This document shows, one piece after another, positions 1 to 8,943 of a DNA stretch of 64,000 nt. How positions within the stretch are numbered: the stretch's first letter is position 1; each line of letters opens with the position of its first letter. Under the pieces are notes generated by a model. That model did no database searches. It had not been told where the DNA came from and saw only the letters and a list, made by a program, of their open reading frames with translations. Position numbers and translations under genes: made by a program. Source of the DNA: Celerinatantimonas diazotrophica. GTDB taxonomy: Bacteria; Pseudomonadota; Gammaproteobacteria; Enterobacterales; Celerinatantimonadaceae. The stretch covers positions 580,458-644,457 of the forward strand of contig NZ_SMGD01000012.1 in NCBI RefSeq assembly GCF_004339545.1. Reading direction: 5' to 3'.

Positions 1-470
1 TGTCTCACGCTTTAAAGTTTAACCTTAACAACACGAGATTATTGAAGTTTTAACGATACGAGGTTAGCAGGAATGCTAACCTCGTGCTTATTTGGGTATA
101 AAAAGTCTGGTTGCTTCAATGCTCCGTTGCATGGCATGCCTGAGTATCAGAGCTTGCGCCACTGCAGCGCGTTTTTATTGAAAAAGCTCTAGCCTGGCAA
201 GCCGTCAACGTTTTTCACTTCTGTTTAATTCACGATATCTCAAGGAAAATATCAAACTAACTATCAACATCATTGATATGCTGCTCGCAGGCTTATGCCC
301 TATGCCCAAAGTGGCTGATATTATCTTCTGGATATAAAAGCGCCAATCGCCCAACGTGAATATTATGGCACTGTGGATTAAACCCAGTTGGCGATAGAAA
401 AGGAGGGTTACCCCAAGCGGAAAATTTATCTACAATAACGGCGGTTATTCTCAGGGCATAGGACTGTGTC
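1..470. other. Intergenic region at window start
   Basis: No gene is supported here. It contains a strong hairpin (listed separately) that probably ends a gene lying left of the window, then about 385 bases with no convincing ORF, tRNA or repeat. The last part must contain the promoter of the LysR gene at 471. A 65-codon antisense ORF in this stretch has no recognisable content and no Shine-Dalgarno site. Confidence 0.6.
58..85 (+). terminator. Hairpin, probable terminator of an upstream gene
   Basis: A perfect 12-bp stem (ACGAGGTTAGCA pairing with TGCTAACCTCGT) has a 4-nt loop. The tail is only moderately T-rich (gcttatttg), so it is not an ideal intrinsic terminator. The plus strand is the better guess because the mdc regulator starts downstream on that strand. 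Confidence 0.45.
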
Positions 471-1394
471 ATGATTGATGCGGAAATCACCTTCCGTAAG
501 CTGGAAATTTTTCTCTGCTATATGCAAGAGGAAACAATTAGCCGCGCGGCTAATCAGTTAGGCATTAGCAGTGTCAGTGTGCACCGGGCGCTGCATTCGC
601 TTGAAGAGGGGATGCGTTGTCCATTGTTTACCCATAAAGGGCGAAATTTGGTGCCGCTGCCTCAAGCTCATCGGTTAGCCGAACATGCCACTGAAGTCTT
701 GAGTAAAATGCATCAAGGCATCGATGAAACTCGTCAGATAGCCGGCATCGGGCAGGGGCGAGTTCGGATTGGTACCTTGTATTCGCTCACGCTGGATACT
801 GTGCCGAAGCTGTTAATGGGGCTTAAGTTGCGTCGCTCTGAGTTGGAAGTTGATCTCACCATGGGATCGAATAGCGATTTGCTGCACCAGTTGGAACATC
901 AGAAATTACACGCCATTTTAATCTCGGTAACCGATTCGGACGTCGATCAACATCAGTATGAAGTGTTACCCCTGTTTGAAGATGACATTTTTCTCGCGGC
1001 CCCTAAACTTTCGACATTATCTGATCGGCATAGTGTTGATTTGCGCAGTTTGAAAAATGAGCACTTTGTGTCATTAAACGAAGGTTTCGCAACCTATCAC
1101 GGGTTTCAAGAAGCATTTAAGATTGCCGGCTTTGCCCCCAAAATTGTGACTCGGGTGAATGATATTTTTTCGATGGTTAACCTTGTGCAGGCCGGAGTTG
1201 GGTATACGCTCTTGCCGGGACGGTTGATTCATGCCTATCGCGATTCAATTCGGATCCTTTCGCTGAGCTCTGATTACCAGATGCGCCAAACCATTGCACT
1301 GGTTTATGCGCATAATCAGCAACTTGATCCGAACCTACTGGCACTGGTGGCCGAGGGGCGTATGTATGCCCGACGACGGAGTGAAAAACGTTAA
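471..1394 (+). CDS. mdcR: LysR-family regulator, probable MdcR of the malonate operon
   Basis: This 307-residue protein has the LysR layout: an N-terminal winged helix-turn-helix (about residues 8-65, containing SRAANQLGISSVSVHRAL) and a periplasmic-binding-like effector domain (about 95-295). Its 3' end abuts the last gene of the malonate decarboxylase operon, which is transcribed towards it with no gap. LysR regulators called MdcR activate mdc operons in response to malonate in other proteobacteria, so the context supports that role; malonate sensing itself is inferred. The ATG is preceded by only a weak Shine-Dalgarno sequence. The target operator could be the inverted repeat upstream of mdcA. 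Confidence 0.75.
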   Translation: MIDAEITFRKLEIFLCYMQEETISRAANQLGISSVSVHRALHSLEEGMRCPLFTHKGRNLVPLPQAHRLAEHATEVLSKMHQGIDETRQIAGIGQGRVRIGTLYSLTLDTVPKLLMGLKLRRSELEVDLTMGSNSDLLHQLEHQKLHAILISVTDSDVDQHQYEVLPLFEDDIFLAAPKLSTLSDRHSVDLRSLKNEHFVSLNEGFATYHGFQEAFKIAGFAPKIVTRVNDIFSMVNLVQAGVGYTLLPGRLIHAYRDSIRILSLSSDYQMRQTIALVYAHNQQLDPNLLALVAEGRMYARRRSEKR

Positions 1395-2327
1395 TTAATA
1401 GCGTGCCTGATGAGTACGCTTGGCGAGCGTTTGAATCGTTTCAAATGGGGTTTGTGATACACTTAAGGCTTCGCCATCGACCATAACCGGTTTGGTCAGT
1501 CGAGTCAGTATCGAGCCTGGCGGACATTCAACTGCCAGTCGAACATCACGCTGGTAAGCACTGAGCATGGCTTCATTCCACTTCACTTGGCGGGCCATAT
1601 TCATGGCTAAATCATCTCTTATTTTATCGGCCTGCCATAGAACTCGGCCGGTAGAACCGCTTAAATAAGCATATTGAGGGCGATGAAAGCTCACCTGTGC
1701 CATCGCTTGTGCGAGCTCTTGGGCTGGTTTATTGAGTAGCTCACAGTGCGAAGGCACACTGACTTGGAGTCGGGTTCCACCGCCGCCATGGGCTTTGGCC
1801 AGTTCGATCACTTTTTGCATAGCGACTTCGTTACCCGCTACAACTAGCTGCTGCTCAGCATTAATATTAGCCAGATAAAGCGGGGTTTCAGGTCGATTAA
1901 TTTGCTGAACAATCGCTTCAACCTGATCAATAAATAATCCTTTGATTGCACTGAGACCATAGTCTTGAGGATAAGCGTCCTGCATAAGCTGGCCTCGCAG
2001 CGCAACGATTGTTAGTGCATCACTAAAATCAAGCGCCCCACAGACGACTGCCGCGGCAAAGGCACCGATTGATAAACCACAGGTCATATCTGGGATGATC
2101 CCCTGAGAGAGCATGATGTCACTGTGGATCACGCCACTCATTAACAGGCACAACTGCACGGCGCGAGTATTTTTGAGTGCTGCAGCGGTATCTAATTCAA
2201 GTACATCTTCGTTCAGTATTTCGCATGCTTGCTGAAGGCGTGCTTGGGTGATGTCATGGTGGGGAAGATCATCGAGCATGTCGATGTATTGGGGTCCCTG
2301 ACCGGGAAAAGTAAAGATCACTTTCAT
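1395..2327 (-). CDS. mdcH: Malonyl-CoA:ACP transacylase of malonate decarboxylase, MdcH
   Basis: This FabD-type acyltransferase has an N-terminal FPGQG motif and the nucleophile-elbow serine in GLSIGAF. In malonate decarboxylase systems MdcH loads malonate from malonyl-CoA onto the acetylated or free thiol of the carrier protein MdcC to start the cycle. The ATG chosen (MKVIFTFPGQG) overlaps the mdcG stop as ATGA and has a GGAGG four bases upstream, which is classic translational coupling. A longer ORF would add nine residues lying inside mdcG. The length of about 310 residues is normal. Last gene of the operon. Confidence 0.9.
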   Translation of the reverse strand: MKVIFTFPGQGPQYIDMLDDLPHHDITQARLQQACEILNEDVLELDTAAALKNTRAVQLCLLMSGVIHSDIMLSQGIIPDMTCGLSIGAFAAAVVCGALDFSDALTIVALRGQLMQDAYPQDYGLSAIKGLFIDQVEAIVQQINRPETPLYLANINAEQQLVVAGNEVAMQKVIELAKAHGGGGTRLQVSVPSHCELLNKPAQELAQAMAQVSFHRPQYAYLSGSTGRVLWQADKIRDDLAMNMARQVKWNEAMLSAYQRDVRLAVECPPGSILTRLTKPVMVDGEALSVSQTPFETIQTLAKRTHQARY

Positions 2328-2956
2328 AGTACCTCCGGTTGTGCGGCTGACCAAGGGTTTGAGCTTAAATAGGGGCCAGTGTTACTTTTGACTAAAACCT
2401 GCTCAGAATGTTGGAGCCAATCATTTAAAGCAACACCGCCTGCGGGTGTTTCAAGTTGAATATCCACACGTACGGGCAGATTTTTAGTTGCCTTAAGAAT
2501 CAACTTAAAATCATCTGCATGAGGACGTGTAGGGGCTAGTACTTGCAAGTCCAGATCACTCTGGGCTCGCATCGCAATGGAGCCAGTGGCTAGGGAATAG
2601 CCGCAACTGCCAGTAACGCCCCAAGGGAGCGGCCAATTTAGCTTGGCGAGTTGCATGAGGCTGTGAACCACTGGCAAATGCTGCCAATTATAGCGTTGCC
2701 AGTATTGCTCGTGAATTAGATCTTGTGGGCGAACGCGTTTAATTATGTGCTTTGTTTCAATCCAACAAGCTTGACGCTGTGAGCGTAATGTTCCGCGAAT
2801 GCCGGCGGCAATAAGCCCCTCACGATTTTGGTCTCGACGGATCACAACTGGTAAATTGTGTCGATAGGTCTGTTTGACCCATTCGGGCATTACCTCTGTG
2901 AGGTGCAATGCATCCAGCGTATCTATCCAAACTAAATCATGAGGGGTAAATTGCAT
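2324..2956 (-). CDS. mdcG: Phosphoribosyl-dephospho-CoA transferase, MdcG
   Basis: This 210-residue protein attaches the 2'-(5''-triphosphoribosyl)-3'-dephospho-CoA prosthetic group to the serine of apo-MdcC. It carries a nucleotidyltransferase signature: a glycine-rich segment (GVTGSCGYSLATG, about residues 113-125) followed by the acidic SDLDLQV motif about ten residues later, expected to bind metal. It sits between the transporter gene and mdcH and is coupled to mdcH by a 4-base overlap. CitX/CitG-type enzymes of citrate lyase are the nearest functional analogues, but the mdc context is decisive. Confidence 0.88.
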   Translation of the reverse strand: MQFTPHDLVWIDTLDALHLTEVMPEWVKQTYRHNLPVVIRRDQNREGLIAAGIRGTLRSQRQACWIETKHIIKRVRPQDLIHEQYWQRYNWQHLPVVHSLMQLAKLNWPLPWGVTGSCGYSLATGSIAMRAQSDLDLQVLAPTRPHADDFKLILKATKNLPVRVDIQLETPAGGVALNDWLQHSEQVLVKSNTGPYLSSNPWSAAQPEVL

Positions 2957-2974
2957 GGTTAAATCCTTAACTGA

Positions 2975-3940
2975 TTAATGCATCATGCCCGATGTCAGAG
3001 ATAAGAACAGCGGGAGTGTCACGATACATAAAGCAGAACTTAATAGCAGTGTTGCTTCGGCATCAGGAGATTGCACCCCAAACCGGTTACCAAATACGAC
3101 CCCGAAGAAACCGGCAGACAGGGCAATCATTAAGATAGCAGTGACCGCAATTTGGGGCTGAATGCCGAAGATAACAACCAATCCCCAGGCAATAAATGGT
3201 TGGATTAAGTTTTTGGTTAAGAATGACACCAGCACAGCTTTATTAATGGTCAGTTTACGTGCAGATAGGATCACACCGGTTAAGAATAATGCAGAGCCTG
3301 TGGCGGCAATTCCCAGTGGTTTAATCGCATGTAGAACGATGTGTGGCATGTGCAAGCCAATCGCAGAGAGAATCACCCCTAAAAGTGGACCTAAGACAAT
3401 TGGTTTTTTAAATGAACGCCACATAAGTACGGGTAACATCGACAAAGTGGAACCTTGTGCGGTGCCAGCTGCACGTGATTTTTCTCGTTCGAGGATCAGT
3501 AAGCAGAAAGGTGTCATTAATACTGACCCACAGGCAATAGAGACCGCAACAGCCAGTGATGTAGAAGAGCTGTTACCAAAGACACTTCCTAAGATTGGTA
3601 ACCCTAAAGCAGCGTAGTTAGGCAGCGCCACGGTTAGCGTTAATACTGCTGAGTCTTGTGGCGATTTTTTAAAGCCTTTGGTGGCAATAAAGTACATCGC
3701 TGCATACGCAATCCACATTGATAGCGTTAGGACTACAATCAGTGATCCCTGATGGACAATCCCAGACCATGGTGTTCTTACGGTTGCACTAAATAGTGCA
3801 GCTGGCAGCGCAAAGTCCATCACAAAGATATTTAAAAGAGATACATTTTTGTTATCAACCATCTTTGCTTTGCCGGCCCAGAAGCCGAGGATCATGATGA
3901 CAAAAATAGGTGTCAGTGCATTAATAATTACATAAGTCAT
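2975..3940 (-). CDS. mdcF: Malonate transporter of the auxin-efflux-carrier family, MdcF
   Basis: This 321-residue hydrophobic protein has about ten predicted membrane helices arranged as two halves, as in the AEC family (start VIINALTPIFVIMILGFWAG, later LPNYAALGLPILGSVFG). AEC members encoded inside mdc operons are called MdcF and are thought to import malonate; the alternative Na+:malonate symporter MdcLM is absent here. It lies 18 bases upstream of mdcG and 88 bases downstream of mdcE, so the gap before it may contain a partial RNA-processing or attenuation signal. Confidence 0.85.
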   Translation of the reverse strand: MTYVIINALTPIFVIMILGFWAGKAKMVDNKNVSLLNIFVMDFALPAALFSATVRTPWSGIVHQGSLIVVLTLSMWIAYAAMYFIATKGFKKSPQDSAVLTLTVALPNYAALGLPILGSVFGNSSSTSLAVAVSIACGSVLMTPFCLLILEREKSRAAGTAQGSTLSMLPVLMWRSFKKPIVLGPLLGVILSAIGLHMPHIVLHAIKPLGIAATGSALFLTGVILSARKLTINKAVLVSFLTKNLIQPFIAWGLVVIFGIQPQIAVTAILMIALSAGFFGVVFGNRFGVQSPDAEATLLLSSALCIVTLPLFLSLTSGMMH

Positions 3941-4028
3941 TTTAGTTAACTCATAAAGGATTGAGTGATAAAAGGCCAGCCTAAAACTGGCCTTCTGCTA
4001 TCAATCGGCTGTTATTGTTAGTTTCTAA

Positions 4029-4835
4029 TTAAGCCCATTGTTGACGCATTAGTTCACGAACAGTACTGGAGTTTTTACGATTCTCAGCACCTAATCGATT
4101 CGCTAAAGATGAGCCGTTGGCTCGTGCTTGGCTGATTTGATGAACAACACTGTTCAGCACAGTCGCAATGGCTGTTTCATCAGGTTGGTCCGCATTGGCA
4201 ACATTCACCAGCTCATCTAAGATACCGAGGCTGGCGTAGTTTTTAATGTCGTAAGCCATTGGCGGAATCGTTGAAGCCAGTTTTTCCAATGATTCAATGC
4301 TGCGAAGTGTAATGCGAGCGGCCGAGGCTTTGCCCATGGCGTGAACTTCGACATAACTATCATCAATAGCAATCAGACGATTCGCCTGATACCCATGGGC
4401 CAAGAAAGCCCCCGACATGGCTTTACCGACAATTAAGCCAATGACTGGGTGACCAGCTAAGCGTGCTTTGGCATAAGCACCTGCCGCTGCGGCTAGGGAT
4501 TGGTGGATCCCTAAGCCCTCTTCACGGCGGCCATAGGCCTGACTGGGAACATCGATGACCGCGATGATGGCGCGTTTTACATCTTTATCAGCGTCTGCTT
4601 TGACTGCTTCGGTGACAGCTTTGGCTAGATTCCAACCCTCTAAGATGCCAACTTGGCCACCTTTCGCGCGTGGGAATTTGTTGTCTTCATCTGCAACCAC
4701 GGCAATAAAACGGGCAGTCTGCTCGCCAATTGCGGCATCACTGACCTGAACTGATGGGCAAAAGCCTTCAATCAGAGGTGCGTTATGGGTCAGCTGTTTA
4801 AACCAAGTTGCTCCGCGAGTTAATTGTATAGACAT
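4029..4835 (-). CDS. mdcE: Malonate decarboxylase gamma subunit, MdcE
   Basis: This 268-residue crotonase-fold carboxyltransferase-like subunit pairs with MdcD to decarboxylate malonyl-S-ACP. Recognisable segments include GIHQSLAAAAGAYAKARLAG and the glycine-rich GLIVGKAMSGAFLAHGYQAN, which form the oxyanion-hole region in this family. It follows mdcD with an 11-base gap and an AGGAGG-like site (gaggaaatctt before ATG). The length and order match characterised mdc clusters. Confidence 0.92.
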   Translation of the reverse strand: MSIQLTRGATWFKQLTHNAPLIEGFCPSVQVSDAAIGEQTARFIAVVADEDNKFPRAKGGQVGILEGWNLAKAVTEAVKADADKDVKRAIIAVIDVPSQAYGRREEGLGIHQSLAAAAGAYAKARLAGHPVIGLIVGKAMSGAFLAHGYQANRLIAIDDSYVEVHAMGKASAARITLRSIESLEKLASTIPPMAYDIKNYASLGILDELVNVANADQPDETAIATVLNSVVHQISQARANGSSLANRLGAENRKNSSTVRELMRQQWA

Positions 4836-4846
4836 AAGATTTCCTC

Positions 4847-5665
4847 CTATTTAAACAGCTGCTGAGCTGTTTCAGCGTCAATCTGTTGGCCATCGTACTG
4901 CGCAAATGTGTGCAGATACTCGTCGTAGCGATCAGAGCGGTTTAACGCTGGAACACCTTCGTTGATGAGGGTTTTCACCGCAGCTTGAACTTCCGCTTGT
5001 GAGTCGTTCACGAATTTGTCGGCAAAGCCGGTTGCTGCGCGAACTTCGCCACCAGTCATGCTCCAGATAAACGGACGATTACGCGAGTCGTATTCATCGA
5101 TCCCGGCTTCTTGTTCAATCACCTGTGGTCCGTTTAAGCCTAACCGGGCTTCTCGGGTTACGATGAGTTTTGAACACAAACCTGCAGCAATCGACATTCC
5201 GCCGAAACACCCCACGATTCCGGTGATAATTCCAATAACTGGAACATAACGGCGAGCATCGACGATCGCCGCATGGATATCGGCGATAGCGGCCAAACCT
5301 AAGTTTGCTTCTTGCAGACGAACACCACCGGTTTCAAGCGATAGCACTACTTGTGTTTCTTTACCTTGACGGTTATCTTCAGCGGCAAGTTCTATTGCAC
5401 AGGCCATTTTGGCCCCTGAAACTTCGCCCATACTGCCGCCTTGAAAACTTCCTTCGATGGCAACCACGACACTGGGTTTCCCATCGATAGAGCCTTTGGC
5501 AACGACCATTCCGTCGTCTGACTGTGGGGTAATCCCTTGGGGTTCTAACCAAGGTGATTCGATATCGTCAAATGGCCCTAAAATTTCCCGAAAGGTCCCG
5601 TCATCGAGTAATAACTGGGCACGTTTGCGGGCACTCAATTCAATAAAACTGGCACGATTAAGCAT
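4847..5665 (-). CDS. mdcD: Malonate decarboxylase beta subunit, MdcD
   Basis: This 272-residue carboxyltransferase-family subunit resembles acetyl-CoA carboxylase beta. It includes GSIDGKPSVVVAIEGSFQGG and the paired glycine motif GIVGCFGGMSIAAGLCSK expected around the oxyanion hole. With MdcE it catalyses decarboxylation of malonyl-S-MdcC, regenerating acetyl-S-MdcC. Its start overlaps the end of mdcC by eight bases, so the two are translationally coupled. Confidence 0.93.
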   Translation of the reverse strand: MLNRASFIELSARKRAQLLLDDGTFREILGPFDDIESPWLEPQGITPQSDDGMVVAKGSIDGKPSVVVAIEGSFQGGSMGEVSGAKMACAIELAAEDNRQGKETQVVLSLETGGVRLQEANLGLAAIADIHAAIVDARRYVPVIGIITGIVGCFGGMSIAAGLCSKLIVTREARLGLNGPQVIEQEAGIDEYDSRNRPFIWSMTGGEVRAATGFADKFVNDSQAEVQAAVKTLINEGVPALNRSDRYDEYLHTFAQYDGQQIDAETAQQLFK

Positions 5666-5957
5666 CTCGGGCCTCCTCTAGTGCTTGTTCAATTCTCAGC
5701 CGTGCAACACCAGGTGTTGCTCCTGAGTCATGCAAAGTAAGCTTGCCTGCAGGCAAATCAATTGCTGCGCAAATGCGTTCAAAGAGGTTATTCCACAAGT
5801 TCTGACTGTTTTCTTGTGAGGTGACAATGGCGACCTCTAGTTGGTCACCTTCGCCTGGTTTGTAAAGTGCTTCAAGATCACCTGAAGCAACGACACCGAC
5901 CTGGGCGGGATTGGGCAACGACTGGGTTGCCGATAATGTAAATTTGATATGCTCCAT
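5658..5957 (-). CDS. mdcC: Malonate decarboxylase acyl-carrier protein, MdcC (delta subunit)
   Basis: This 99-residue carrier protein has the motif VGVVASGDLE, in which Ser25 is at the position modified with phosphoribosyl-dephospho-CoA in known MdcC proteins. The thiol of that prosthetic group carries acetyl and malonyl during the decarboxylation cycle. It lies 7 bases after mdcB and overlaps mdcD by 8 bases. The length matches the family. Confidence 0.93.
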   Translation of the reverse strand: MEHIKFTLSATQSLPNPAQVGVVASGDLEALYKPGEGDQLEVAIVTSQENSQNLWNNLFERICAAIDLPAGKLTLHDSGATPGVARLRIEQALEEARDA

Positions 5958-5964
5958 AACACCC

Positions 5965-6837
5965 TCAGTTTGGGTTGGTTGTTGGCTCTGGGGCTAACCA
6001 GTCCAATAACAAAGTTGCTGATAACAGATCCGCAGCTCCACCTGGGGAGACAAACAGTTGCATGGCATCACGGTCGAGCTGGGTAAATCGCTGTTGACCC
6101 CGAGCACAGGCCATACCGCCAGCGGCTAACACCTCGCGAGCACCATGATGAATCGTATCGAGAGCCGCTAATCCGCCTCGCGATAAGACACAGGTATCGG
6201 TGAGTGTTGCCATCACTGCCAGCAATGCATCCACGCGGGCGTGGGTTTCGCTGGCACCGTTCCGGCGACTTTGGCGTAGCTGCGGCAGACCCAGTTGCAC
6301 CACATGTGGAAAACCTTGCTGGGCCTGTTCTCTCGCGCCAGGGATGCGGTAGCGCATGCTGGCGTGTTTGCCTTTACTAAACTGTTGTTTCTGGCGTGGA
6401 TCGTCGATACGTGCCAGAGCTGCGGCCGTATGTGTGAGTTGATAAAGACTCTTAGATTGACCTTTATGCATAGCTGCTGCGCTAACAATGAGACCGAGAG
6501 CCCAAATCGCGCCGCGGTGGGTATTGATCCCACCGGTTGCTTCGAGCATGGCGGTTTCACCAATGCGTCCCAAATGGCCGATCTCAGCTCGTAGTGAGGC
6601 ATCAGCCGGGTAGTCATAGCTGGCTTTGGCGATGGCATAAAATGTGTCCGTCAAACTATGGGCTGAGTGTTCCATCAGTTCCAGAGTTAAATCGCTATGA
6701 GCACCACTATTACGCTGATCAACGAGCCCTGGTTTTGGTGTCAGGCGTACTTCTTCGATGAGTGCCTGGGTTGCCAGTTGGGCAAGTTGCTGCGCGAGTT
6801 GCTGAGCATTTTTTTGATCAACTAAGAGATTTAGCAT
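5965..6837 (-). CDS. mdcB: Triphosphoribosyl-dephospho-CoA synthase, MdcB
   Basis: This 290-residue CitG/MdcB-family enzyme makes the prosthetic-group precursor from ATP and dephospho-CoA. Family signatures visible are EVRLTPKPGLVDQRNSGAHS near residue 30 and the glycine-rich GRIGETAMLEATGGINTHRG near residue 110. Its start codon overlaps the mdcA stop, and it ends 7 bases before mdcC. It works with MdcG, four genes downstream. Confidence 0.92.
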   Translation of the reverse strand: MLNLLVDQKNAQQLAQQLAQLATQALIEEVRLTPKPGLVDQRNSGAHSDLTLELMEHSAHSLTDTFYAIAKASYDYPADASLRAEIGHLGRIGETAMLEATGGINTHRGAIWALGLIVSAAAMHKGQSKSLYQLTHTAAALARIDDPRQKQQFSKGKHASMRYRIPGAREQAQQGFPHVVQLGLPQLRQSRRNGASETHARVDALLAVMATLTDTCVLSRGGLAALDTIHHGAREVLAAGGMACARGQQRFTQLDRDAMQLFVSPGGAADLLSATLLLDWLAPEPTTNPN

Positions 6838-8498
6838 TACCAGCTCCGGAATTTACCTGGTGGTTGATACAGGCCGTCTGACCATTCAACTAGGTCTGCG
6901 ACACTGCCAGCTGCCAGCATTGAACGAGTTGCATCAGCGCGGCGAATGCCTAAATCTTCAGGGAAGACCACTTTGCCCTCTTGACGCAGTTTGCTGACTT
7001 TTTCCCGGGTAATGCTCATACCGATATCGGTGATCCCCGCAACGGCAGCGATCATGTCACGACGTTCCTGATCGGATTTAGCCATGTACAGATAAGCTAT
7101 TCCTTCTTCGGTCAACAGGTGTGTCATGTCGTCACCGTAGATCATGACCGGTGCGAGAGGCATGCCTGCTTGTTTCGCGACTTCAACCGCATCGAGTTCG
7201 TTGACAAACGTTGGTTTGTTACCGGCTTGGAAGGTTTCAACCGATTGCACGACCAGCTTGCGTCCGCGGGCGACTGGGTTTGGTTCGGTAATCAAGTCCA
7301 GCCATGCTTTGGTGGCGTGACGACGACCATGTGGATCATGACCCATGTTCGGAGCCCCACCAAAGCCAGAGATGCGACCTCGGGTCACGGTAGATGAGTT
7401 ACCGTTAGCATCGCTTTGCAGTGTAGAGCCGATGAACATATCTGCAGCATACTGACCGGCTAGCTGACACATAGTGCGGTTCGAGCGCATTGAACCATCA
7501 CGACCGGTGAAGAATACATCAGGACGATGACGGATATATTCTTCCATCCCTAGTTCGCCACCGAAGCTATGTACAGTTTCAACCCAGCCGCTTTCGATTG
7601 CTGGAATCAGCGTTGGATGTGGGTTTAATGTCCAGTGTTTACAGATTTTGCCTTTGAGACCTAACTGTTCACCATAGGTTGGTAATAGCAGTTCAATGGC
7701 GGCTGTATTAAAGCCAATCCCATGGTTGAGCGATTGGATTTCGTGTTTCGCATAAATCCCTTTAATTGCCATCATCCCCATCAGAATATGCACGGGTTTA
7801 ATCAGGCGAGGATCACGCGTGAACAGGGGTTCGATGAAAAATGGCTGGTCGGCTACTACTACAAAGTCGATCCATGAGCCAGGAATATCGACACGTGGCA
7901 GGTCGTCTTCGTCATCGACAAGCTCATTCACCTGAGCAATCACGATCCCATCTTTAAATGCAGCGGCTTCAACCAGTGCTGGAGTATCCTCGGTGCTTGG
8001 GCCGGTATAAAGGTTCCCTTTACGGTCGGCTTTATAACCTGCAACTAAAGCTACGTTAGGGATTAAATCGACATACAACCGAGAGTAGAGTTCGATATAG
8101 GTATGAATGGCACCGATATCAAGCTGACCATCTTCAACGAGTTGTGCAATCCGCAGACTTTGTGGTCCGGAGAATGCAAAATCGAGTTTTTGTGCAATCC
8201 CTTTTTCAAACAGATCTAAATGTTCAGAGCGACCCACACTCGGCATCAGCATATGTAAGTCATGTAAAACATCAGGGTTTACGGATGCTAAAGAGCGTGA
8301 CAAAAAGTCCGCTTGTTTTTGGTTGTTCCCTTCTAAAATGACCCGATCATGAGGGGCAATTAGTTTTTCCAGGGCGGGGATAATATCGTCAGTGGCAAGG
8401 ACTTTCCCATTGCTCATGGAAGCAACGGATTTAATTCGACGTTGTTTTTCTTCTCGCCGAGTATCCCACTTACGCTCCGACGTAGTACTTTGCGGCAT
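6837..8498 (-). CDS. mdcA: Malonate decarboxylase alpha subunit, MdcA (acetyl-S-ACP:malonate ACP transferase)
   Basis: This 553-residue subunit exchanges acetate for malonate on the carrier protein MdcC and is the first structural gene of the operon. It shows the CoA-transferase-like fold typical of MdcA (NHGIGFNTAAIELLLPTYGEQ; GRISGFGGAPNMGHDPHGRR) at normal length. The ATG is preceded by gaggagg, a strong Shine-Dalgarno site seven bases upstream. The AT-rich upstream region must hold the operon promoter. All eight genes mdcABCDEFGH are intact, so the pathway from malonate to acetate plus CO2 appears complete. Confidence 0.95.
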   Translation of the reverse strand: MPQSTTSERKWDTRREEKQRRIKSVASMSNGKVLATDDIIPALEKLIAPHDRVILEGNNQKQADFLSRSLASVNPDVLHDLHMLMPSVGRSEHLDLFEKGIAQKLDFAFSGPQSLRIAQLVEDGQLDIGAIHTYIELYSRLYVDLIPNVALVAGYKADRKGNLYTGPSTEDTPALVEAAAFKDGIVIAQVNELVDDEDDLPRVDIPGSWIDFVVVADQPFFIEPLFTRDPRLIKPVHILMGMMAIKGIYAKHEIQSLNHGIGFNTAAIELLLPTYGEQLGLKGKICKHWTLNPHPTLIPAIESGWVETVHSFGGELGMEEYIRHRPDVFFTGRDGSMRSNRTMCQLAGQYAADMFIGSTLQSDANGNSSTVTRGRISGFGGAPNMGHDPHGRRHATKAWLDLITEPNPVARGRKLVVQSVETFQAGNKPTFVNELDAVEVAKQAGMPLAPVMIYGDDMTHLLTEEGIAYLYMAKSDQERRDMIAAVAGITDIGMSITREKVSKLRQEGKVVFPEDLGIRRADATRSMLAAGSVADLVEWSDGLYQPPGKFRSW

Positions 8499-8625
8499 TT
8501 GAAGCCTCCTCTTTAAATGAACTACCGCGTTCTAGCGGATTTAGAAAAGCCATCTAGAACGTGCATAAGATGGTACAAAGTTTAATCTTCTCTGGAGGTT
8601 CATCAATAAACACCTTGCTAATTTA

Positions 8626-8642
8626 GTTACTCTATAAGTAAC
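8626..8642 (-). promoter_or_regulatory. Inverted repeat, candidate LysR/MdcR operator
   Basis: GTTACT, five bases, AGTAAC: a perfect 6-bp dyad with LysR-like spacing, about 130 bases upstream of the mdcA start. Its position suits activator binding near the operon promoter. I could not identify matching -35/-10 hexamers with confidence, so this is a candidate only. Confidence 0.35.
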
Positions 8643-8907
8643 AATTAACTGAGTGGTTATTTTTAAAACAACTGGATTTTAAATAAATAATTCCATATAA
8701 ATCAAAAAATTATATTTAATTTTTAAAAAATTTTATCTGGATTAGAGAGGTTTGATAGTATTTTGATTTAACATTACATTAATTAAATGGTTGATCTGGA
8801 TCATCTAATCAAGATTTATATATTGGTGTTTATCTAATCAATTTGAAATTTGTGATAGTTCTCACAGATGAACTTCGTGGGAATGAGTAGGGGAAATATT
8901 AATGCGG

Positions 8908-8936
8908 TCAGGTTGAGCCAAAATAGCTCAACCTGA
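8908..8936 (-). terminator. Hairpin following acnA
   Basis: A perfect 11-bp stem (TCAGGTTGAGC with GCTCAACCTGA) has a 7-nt loop and begins 8 bases after the acnA stop codon. On the minus strand the tail is ccgcattaatattt, only weakly T-rich, so it may act as a 3'-end stabiliser as much as a terminator. Confidence 0.5.
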
Positions 8937-8943
8937 TCATTTT

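Larger units (their letters stand above)
8499..8943. other. AT-rich control region upstream of the mdc operon
   Basis: This 445-base gap lies between acnA and mdcA. It contains the mdc operon promoter, two small inverted repeats near the mdcA start (8529-8535 pairing with 8554-8560, and 8626-8642), a very AT-rich block (about 8640-8860), and the acnA hairpin at its right end. No ORF with coding character is present. Confidence 0.6.

Noticed and set aside
3162..3617. 151-codon ORF antisense to mdcF
   Set aside because: Shadow of the membrane-protein gene on the other strand; no Shine-Dalgarno site or domain.
6981..7397. 138-codon ORF antisense to mdcA
   Set aside because: It lies wholly inside a clearly coding mdcA with intact family motifs, and has no recognisable content.
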